From: Betaproteobacteria bacterium
Lineage (GTDB): Bacteria; Pseudomonadota; Gammaproteobacteria; Burkholderiales; Eutrophovitaceae
Reading direction: 5' to 3'
NCBI GenBank assembly: GCA_009886305.1
Contig: QXZO01000102.1
Span: forward strand, 1-9,504
DNA length: 9,504 bases
The position numbers and the translations under genes were made by a program. Positions within the stretch are counted from its first letter, which is position 1. Each line of letters begins with the position of its first letter. The notes beneath the pieces are model-generated. The model was given only the letters and a program-made list of their open reading frames with translations. It searched no databases and was not told the origin of the DNA. This document shows, piece by piece, positions 6,052-9,504 of this stretch.

Positions 6052-6564
6052 CTACTCCAAAATCTCTTCAACGGTTTTACCACGCTTTAATGCTATTTCA
6101 GATGGCGAATTCATTTCCGCCAATCCATTTAATGTTGCTCGAACTACGTTATATGGGTTTGTTGACCCAATACACTTAGCTAAGATGTTGGTCACACCCA
6201 TAACTTCGAACACAGCCCGCATCGGCCCACCTGCAATGATTCCAGTTCCCTCTGAAGCTGGCTGCATAATCACCTTCGCTGCACCGTGTGTACCAATAAC
6301 TGCGTGGTGTAGTGTCCCACTTTTTAAAGACACTTTAAAAAGCTTTTTACGCGCCTCCTCCATCGCCTTTTGGATAGCAACAGGTACCTCACGGGCCTTA
6401 CCCTTGCCCATTCCAATACCACCATCACCGTCGCCCACCACTGCTAAAGCGGCAAAACCGAGTATTCTTCCACCCTTAACAACTTTAGTAACGCGGTTGA
6501 CCGCAACCATCTTCTCCCGGATGCCGTCTTTACTTTCCTCTGAATGATTTTGAGCTCGTGCCAT
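6052..6564 (-). CDS. rpsE: 30S ribosomal protein S5 (uS5)
   Basis: S5 lies at the mRNA entry side of the 30S subunit and affects decoding fidelity and mRNA unwinding. The 170-residue product shows the S5 N-terminal double-stranded RNA-binding fold (about 15-80), with the loop VTKVVKGGRILGF (25-37), where spectinomycin-resistance changes occur in E. coli, and GDGDGGIGMGKGKA (44-57). The C-terminal part includes EGTGIIAGGPMRAV (105-118) and GSTNPYNVVRAT (133-144). The ATG at 6564 is preceded by AAAGGA overlapping the rplR stop (9-bp gap). Nothing suggests altered function. Confidence 0.99.
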   Translation of the reverse strand: MARAQNHSEESKDGIREKMVAVNRVTKVVKGGRILGFAALAVVGDGDGGIGMGKGKAREVPVAIQKAMEEARKKLFKVSLKSGTLHHAVIGTHGAAKVIMQPASEGTGIIAGGPMRAVFEVMGVTNILAKCIGSTNPYNVVRATLNGLAEMNSPSEIALKRGKTVEEILE

Positions 6565-6573
6565 TTTTTTCCT

Positions 6574-6936
6574 TTAAAACTGTAGACCTGCTTCTCGAGC
6601 AGCCTCCGCTAACGCTTTGATTCGTCCATGGTATTTAAATCCAGATCGATCAAATGCCACCTGTTCCAAACCCTTTTCTTTTGCTTTTTGAGCGATGCGT
6701 GCTCCAACCTCAGATGCAGCTTTCACGTTTCCTCCGTTGGGCAATGCCTTACGCACTTCCAACTCGGCAGACGAAGCAGAAGCAACCACTTTTGCATCCC
6801 GATCCAAGATTTGCGCATATATGTGCAAATTTGTTCTGTGAACCTGCAATCGATGACCAACACCAGAACCACTAATTTGGTATCTAATTTTTCTAGCTCG
6901 ACGCGCTCTAGACGCATTTTTAATTGACTCTGACAT
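6574..6936 (-). CDS. rplR: 50S ribosomal protein L18 (uL18)
   Basis: L18 binds 5S rRNA together with L5 and places it in the central protuberance. The 120-residue product begins with a basic 5S-contact region (NASRARRARKIRYQ, 7-20) and continues with LQVHRTNLHIYAQ (30-42). It ends with the highly conserved FDRSGFKYHGRIKALAEAAR (95-114). L5, its partner on 5S rRNA, is encoded four genes upstream in the same operon. The start at 6936 has AAGG overlapping the rplF stop (9-bp gap). Confidence 0.98.
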   Translation of the reverse strand: MSESIKNASRARRARKIRYQISGSGVGHRLQVHRTNLHIYAQILDRDAKVVASASSAELEVRKALPNGGNVKAASEVGARIAQKAKEKGLEQVAFDRSGFKYHGRIKALAEAAREAGLQF

Positions 6937-6945
6937 GATCTGACC

Positions 6946-7479
6946 TTATTTTTTCTTGGTTTCTTTCATGACCACTCGCTCATCCGCGTACCGCACTCCC
7001 TTGCCTTTATAAGGCTCTGGAGGACGATACCCTCGGATATCTGCTGCAACCTGACCAACCAGTTGTTTATCTACCCCTTTAATGAGGACTTCAGTTTGCT
7101 GCGGTGTCTCTACCTTGATTCCTACCGGCATTTGATGAACAACAGGATGTGAAAACCCTAATGACAAATTAAGTTTATCCCCTTGCGCCTGCGCTCTATA
7201 CCCAACTCCCACTAGCGTTAACTTTTTCTCAAACCCAGAAGATACACCCGTGACCATATTGGCAATAACCGCCCTAGTGGTTCCGTAAAGTGCTCTCGCC
7301 TCTCGACTGCCACCCACAGGAGCCACAGATACGACATCTCCCTCTTGAGAAACCTTAACAAGCTCACTAGTCTCGCGACTCAAAACGCCAAGAGCACCCT
7401 TAACCTCTACCTTGTTGCCAGAGATAGCGACTTGAGTCCCCGAAGGAACATTTATTGGATTCTTTCCAACACGTGACAT
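6946..7479 (-). CDS. rplF: 50S ribosomal protein L6 (uL6)
   Basis: L6 lies near the sarcin-ricin loop and the factor-binding site of the 50S subunit. The 177 residues form two repeats of the L6 fold: repeat 1 (about 1-82, opening SRVGKNPINVPSG) and repeat 2 (about 83-165). Repeat 2 contains LVGVGYRAQAQG (89-100) and the signature IRGYRPPEPYKGKGVRY (148-164). A short lysine-rich tail ends the protein. The ATG at 7479 has GGAG about 10 nt upstream. The 54-bp gap before it is the longest within the visible spc operon and holds a possible minicistron. Confidence 0.99.
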   Translation of the reverse strand: MSRVGKNPINVPSGTQVAISGNKVEVKGALGVLSRETSELVKVSQEGDVVSVAPVGGSREARALYGTTRAVIANMVTGVSSGFEKKLTLVGVGYRAQAQGDKLNLSLGFSHPVVHQMPVGIKVETPQQTEVLIKGVDKQLVGQVAADIRGYRPPEPYKGKGVRYADERVVMKETKKK

Positions 7480-7486
7480 TTTTCTA

Positions 7487-7519
7487 TTACTCCAAATCGA
7501 TTCTTATATTTTTTATCAT
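7487..7519 (-). other. Possible 10-codon minicistron between rpsH and rplF
   Basis: ATG at 7519 opens MIKNIRIDLE and a TAA, preceded by GAAGG at 5-nt spacing. Its last codon (GAG) and stop overlap the rplF ribosome-binding region (GGAG), a layout that could feed ribosomes into rplF. It matches no family I know and could be chance in an AT-rich spacer. Confidence 0.25.
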
Positions 7520-7533
7520 GTACACCTTCGCCA

Positions 7534-7932
7534 CTAAGCAACGATGCAGAGAACCTCACCACCAATACCAGTTTTTCTCGCTTTACGATCAGTCATGACA
7601 CCCTGAGGAGTCGACACAATTGCAACACCAAGACCATTCATGACCCTCGGTATATCCTGCGCGCCTTTGTAAATACGAAGACCAGGCCGACTGACCCGTT
7701 CAATTTTTTCGATAACAGGCCTACCAGAATAGTACTTAAGAGAAAGCTCTAACTCCGGCTTTTTCTCGTCCTCGCCGATCACAGACATACCATCGATATA
7801 ACCCTCATCGATCAGCACCTGCGCAATGGCTTTTTTCACATTGCTAAATGGCATCTTAACGTTTGTCTTCTCCGCCATTTGAGCGTTTCTGATTCTCGTC
7901 AACATGTCAGCGATTGGATCACTCATACTCAT
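7534..7932 (-). CDS. rpsH: 30S ribosomal protein S8 (uS8)
   Basis: S8 binds helix 21 of 16S rRNA and, in E. coli, represses spc-operon translation by binding the rplE start region. The 132-residue product has the family start MSMSDPIADMLTRIRNAQ, the middle block SRPGLRIYKG (81-90) and the RNA-binding C-terminus STPQGVMTDRKARK followed by GIGGEVLC. The first ATG (7932) is preferred over the second (7926) because TAGGAG overlaps the rpsN stop at proper spacing and the MSM start is common in related proteins. The gap from rpsN is 12 bp. Confidence 0.99.
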   Translation of the reverse strand: MSMSDPIADMLTRIRNAQMAEKTNVKMPFSNVKKAIAQVLIDEGYIDGMSVIGEDEKKPELELSLKYYSGRPVIEKIERVSRPGLRIYKGAQDIPRVMNGLGVAIVSTPQGVMTDRKARKTGIGGEVLCIVA

Positions 7933-7944
7933 AGTTGCACTCTC

Positions 7945-8250
7945 CTACCAACTCGCTTTAATAATTCCAGGAACTTCGCCTCGCATTGCGATTTCACGAA
8001 GTTTTCCTCGGGCAAGACCAAATTTACTGTAAACACCACGAGGCCTTCCGGTCAGCGCGCAGCGATTTCGTAATCGGACTGGGCTGGCGTTTCGTGGTAA
8101 CTTTTGCAATGCTTGTCGCGCTAGGTATTTCTCCTCCTCCGAGGTCTGACTGCTCTTCAATACAGCATCAATCGCAGCCCGTTTTTCCGCGAACTTTGCA
8201 ACGGTCAGTCTACGTTTAACGTCTCTGTGCATGATAGATTTTTTTGCCAT
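7945..8250 (-). CDS. rpsN: 30S ribosomal protein S14 (uS14), 101-residue zinc-free (C-) form
   Basis: S14 is a 30S head protein essential for assembly. The correct start is the ATG at 8250 (MAKKSIMHRDVKRR), giving 101 residues; the reading frame stays open to an upstream ATG at 8310, but those 20 extra residues lie inside rplE and have no family match. GAGGA overlaps the rplE stop (7-bp gap) and supports the start. The C-terminal core VRLRNRCALTGRPRGVY, SKFGLARGKLREIA (58-88) is typical. Only one cysteine is present, so this is the long C- type and not the short zinc-finger type. Confidence 0.99.
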   Translation of the reverse strand: MAKKSIMHRDVKRRLTVAKFAEKRAAIDAVLKSSQTSEEEKYLARQALQKLPRNASPVRLRNRCALTGRPRGVYSKFGLARGKLREIAMRGEVPGIIKASW

Positions 8251-8254
8251 TAGA

Positions 8255-8259
8255 TCCTC
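8255..8259 (-). promoter_or_regulatory. rpsN Shine-Dalgarno overlapping the rplE stop
   Basis: GAGGA shares bases with the rplE TGA (8258-8260) and lies 4 nt (GAGG, 5 nt) before the ATG at 8250. It decides the rpsN start against the upstream ATG at 8310 and suggests coupling to rplE translation. Confidence 0.85.
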
Positions 8260-8839
8260 AATTCCTGAAAGGAAAACGAAAAGCCGAAAGCAAGGAACGA
8301 GCTTCCTCATCGGTCTTTGCTGTTGTCGTAATAGTCACGTTCAATCCACGTAACACGTCAATTTTATCGTACTCAACTTCTGGGAAAATGATCTGCTCAC
8401 GAACACCCATATTGAAGTTACCGCGACCATCGAATGATTTTGCCGAAATACCACGAAAGTCTCTAATTCTTGGTATCGCAACAGAAATTAGCCTATCTAA
8501 AAATTCATACATTCTAGGCCCGCGAAGTGTGACTTTGCACCCGATAGGATAGCCATCACGTATCTTAAAGCCCGCTATTGACTTCTTAGCTTTTGTAATG
8601 ATTGGCTTCTGCCCCGCTATAAGCGTCATATCTCCGACCGCATAGTCTAGAACTTTCTTGTCAGCCACCGCTTCGCCAACCCCCATGTTCAACACGATCT
8701 TCGTAATACGAGGGACCTCCATAACGGACTTGTAGCTAAACTCCTTTACAAGCCCAGGAACCACCTCTGACCTATACACCTCAGCCAACCGAGCTCCGGT
8801 CGCTTGTTGCTGACTGCTTTGATTCGCGTCATTACTCAT
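8258..8839 (-). CDS. rplE: 50S ribosomal protein L5 (uL5)
   Basis: L5 binds 5S rRNA with L18 and contacts P-site tRNA and S13 at the subunit interface. The 193-residue product contains the full family: VPRITKIVLNMGVGEA (42-57), GQKPIITKAKKSIAGFK (76-92), GYPIGCKVTLRG (96-107), IPRIRDFRGIS (122-132), DGRGNFNMGVREQIIFPE (137-154) and the final FRFPFR. It is about 14 residues longer than E. coli L5 (179) because of an N/Q/S-rich head (MSNDANQSSQQQATG). The ATG at 8839 has AAAGG 6 nt upstream. The in-frame TTG at residue 18 would remove this head but has a less convincing ribosome-binding site. Confidence 0.99.
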   Translation of the reverse strand: MSNDANQSSQQQATGARLAEVYRSEVVPGLVKEFSYKSVMEVPRITKIVLNMGVGEAVADKKVLDYAVGDMTLIAGQKPIITKAKKSIAGFKIRDGYPIGCKVTLRGPRMYEFLDRLISVAIPRIRDFRGISAKSFDGRGNFNMGVREQIIFPEVEYDKIDVLRGLNVTITTTAKTDEEARSLLSAFRFPFRN

Positions 8840-8845
8840 TCATAA

Positions 8846-8850
8846 CCTTT
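8846..8850 (-). promoter_or_regulatory. rplE Shine-Dalgarno
   Basis: AAAGG shares one base with the rplX TGA stop and lies 6 nt before the rplE ATG at 8839. It supports the longer start. An out-of-frame ATG at 8843 (ATG AAT GAG TAA) lies only 2 nt from this site and overlaps the true start. Confidence 0.75.
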
Positions 8851-9167
8851 CAAGAATCTATCATCTCGCCATTAGAGCGAAAAATTCGCACACGAGAACC
8901 ATCTTCTAACGTCTTCACCCCTACTCGGCCACCCTTCTCGGTAGCCGGATTATAAACAGCCAGGTTGGACCGTTGAATTGGCATCTCTTTAGTATTAATA
9001 CCACCGGCTTCACCGGTCATCGGATTACCTTTTTGGTGCTTTTTTACTAGGTTAATACCTTCAACCAAAATCTTAGCGTCAGGCATCACTTGAAGTACAA
9101 CGCCCTGCTTGCCTTTGTCCCGCCCTGAAGTCACGACGACCTGATCACCTTTTTTAATTTTTTCCAT
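8850..9167 (-). CDS. rplX: 50S ribosomal protein L24 (uL24)
   Basis: L24 is an assembly-initiator protein that binds the 5' end of 23S rRNA. The 105-residue product opens with a KOW motif (about 6-33: KGDQVVVTSGRDKGKQGVV), then VEGINLVKKHQKGN, the GGINTKEMPIQRSNLAVYNP block and the VRIFRSNGE end. The length is normal. The ATG at 9167 has AAGGA 6 nt upstream, just after the rplN stop (14-bp gap). Confidence 0.99.
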   Translation of the reverse strand: MEKIKKGDQVVVTSGRDKGKQGVVLQVMPDAKILVEGINLVKKHQKGNPMTGEAGGINTKEMPIQRSNLAVYNPATEKGGRVGVKTLEDGSRVRIFRSNGEMIDS

Positions 9168-9181
9168 CGCGCGTCCTTAAT

Positions 9182-9504
9182 CTAAAGAACCTCAGGTGCC
9201 AAAGAAACTATTTTCATAAATTTCTCTGTCCTTAATTCTCGGGTTACTGGTCCGAATATTCGTGTACCAATGGGTTCTAATTTTGCGTTGAGTAAAACAG
9301 CAGCGTTCGAATCGAATTTAATTTTTGAACCATCTTGTCTACGCACACCAGCGGCTGTCCGCACTACCACCGCATTATAAACCTCGCCTTTCTTAACCCT
9401 ACCGCGCGGTGCTGCATCTTTCACAGCGACCTTAATTACATCACCAACACCCGCATATCGTCTTTTGGAGCCGCCAAGCACCTTAATACACATCACAGAG
9501 CGCG
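9182..9504 (-). CDS. rplN: 50S ribosomal protein L14 (uL14), 5' truncated by window
   Basis: L14 lies at the subunit interface and contacts 16S rRNA (bridge B5/B8). About 106 of the usual 122 residues are visible, ending GTRIFGPVTRELRTEKFMKI, VSLAPEVL. The frame stays open to the window edge (Arg-Ser-Val-Met-Cys-Ile), so the GTG at 9496 is an internal Val codon and not the start. The family residues RSVMCIKVLGGSKRRYAGVG are in place. The true ATG should lie about 48 nt beyond the edge. It is normally the first gene of the spc operon. Confidence 0.98.
   Translation of the reverse strand, partial: RSVMCIKVLGGSKRRYAGVGDVIKVAVKDAAPRGRVKKGEVYNAVVVRTAAGVRRQDGSKIKFDSNAAVLLNAKLEPIGTRIFGPVTRELRTEKFMKIVSLAPEVL

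Noticed and set aside
6047..6547. 166-codon open frame on the + strand
   Set aside because: It is exactly antisense to rpsE, whose product is unmistakable; the translation has no recognisable family and is explained by codon bias in the real gene.
8251..8310. 20-residue N-terminal extension of S14
   Set aside because: It lies inside rplE, has no family match, and a Shine-Dalgarno directly supports the ATG at 8250.
8795..8889. S8 translational-repressor site at the rplX-rplE junction
   Set aside because: Expected from E. coli, but I could not identify a helix-21-like structure. A small GCGAA-AAA-TTCGC dyad (8877-8889) is inside rplX and does not resemble it. Folding and comparison with helix 21 of the host 16S rRNA would decide.
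1..9504. Novel system, mobile element or defence island
   Set aside because: Every gene is a recognised housekeeping gene in canonical order, with no inserted genes, integrase, transposase, tRNA or direct-repeat array.

Overview
The window is a housekeeping region of a proteobacterial chromosome. It holds the 3' part of uvrA (excision repair) on the + strand. Facing it on the - strand, reading right to left, is a long uninterrupted run of ribosomal-protein genes: the distal spc operon (rplN-rplX-rplE-rpsN-rpsH-rplF-rplR-rpsE-rpmD-rplO-secY-rpmJ) continuing into the alpha operon (rpsM-rpsK-rpsD-rpoA-rplQ). Gene order is the canonical bacterial order with nothing inserted or missing. Both ends are cut by the window: uvrA lacks roughly its first two thirds, and rplN lacks about 16 N-terminal codons.

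Organism: L17, RpoA (especially the C-terminal domain) and S4 read most like Betaproteobacteria or a close relative, judged from remembered family sequences and not from a search. S14 is the 101-residue zinc-free form. UvrA, in contrast, carries residues I associate with Alphaproteobacteria. This mismatch between neighbours is the main evolutionary observation here.

Layout: 1-902 uvrA (+); 903-978 a convergent intergenic region almost filled by a perfect 28-bp inverted repeat holding a bidirectional terminator; 979-3912 alpha operon (-); 3948-9504 spc operon (-). No stretch over 300 bases lacks a gene. Most spc junctions are only 3-14 bp, with Shine-Dalgarno sequences overlapping the previous stop codon, which suggests translational coupling. 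Longer gaps (rpsH-rplF 54 bp, rpmJ-rpsM 35 bp, rpsM-rpsK 57 bp, rpsD-rpoA 71 bp, rpoA-rplQ 42 bp) are where any regulatory structure would sit; the rpsD-rpoA gap holds two hairpins.

Functionally, the - strand genes make small- and large-subunit ribosomal proteins, the SecY translocation channel and the RNA polymerase alpha subunit, so one transcript set couples ribosome, secretion and transcription capacity. I see no mobile element, CRISPR array, tRNA, rRNA or defence-type system. The notable points are small: the palindromic terminator, the possible attenuator before rpoA, a possible 10-codon minicistron before rplF, a TTG start on secY, and the uvrA/ribosomal-protein lineage mismatch.
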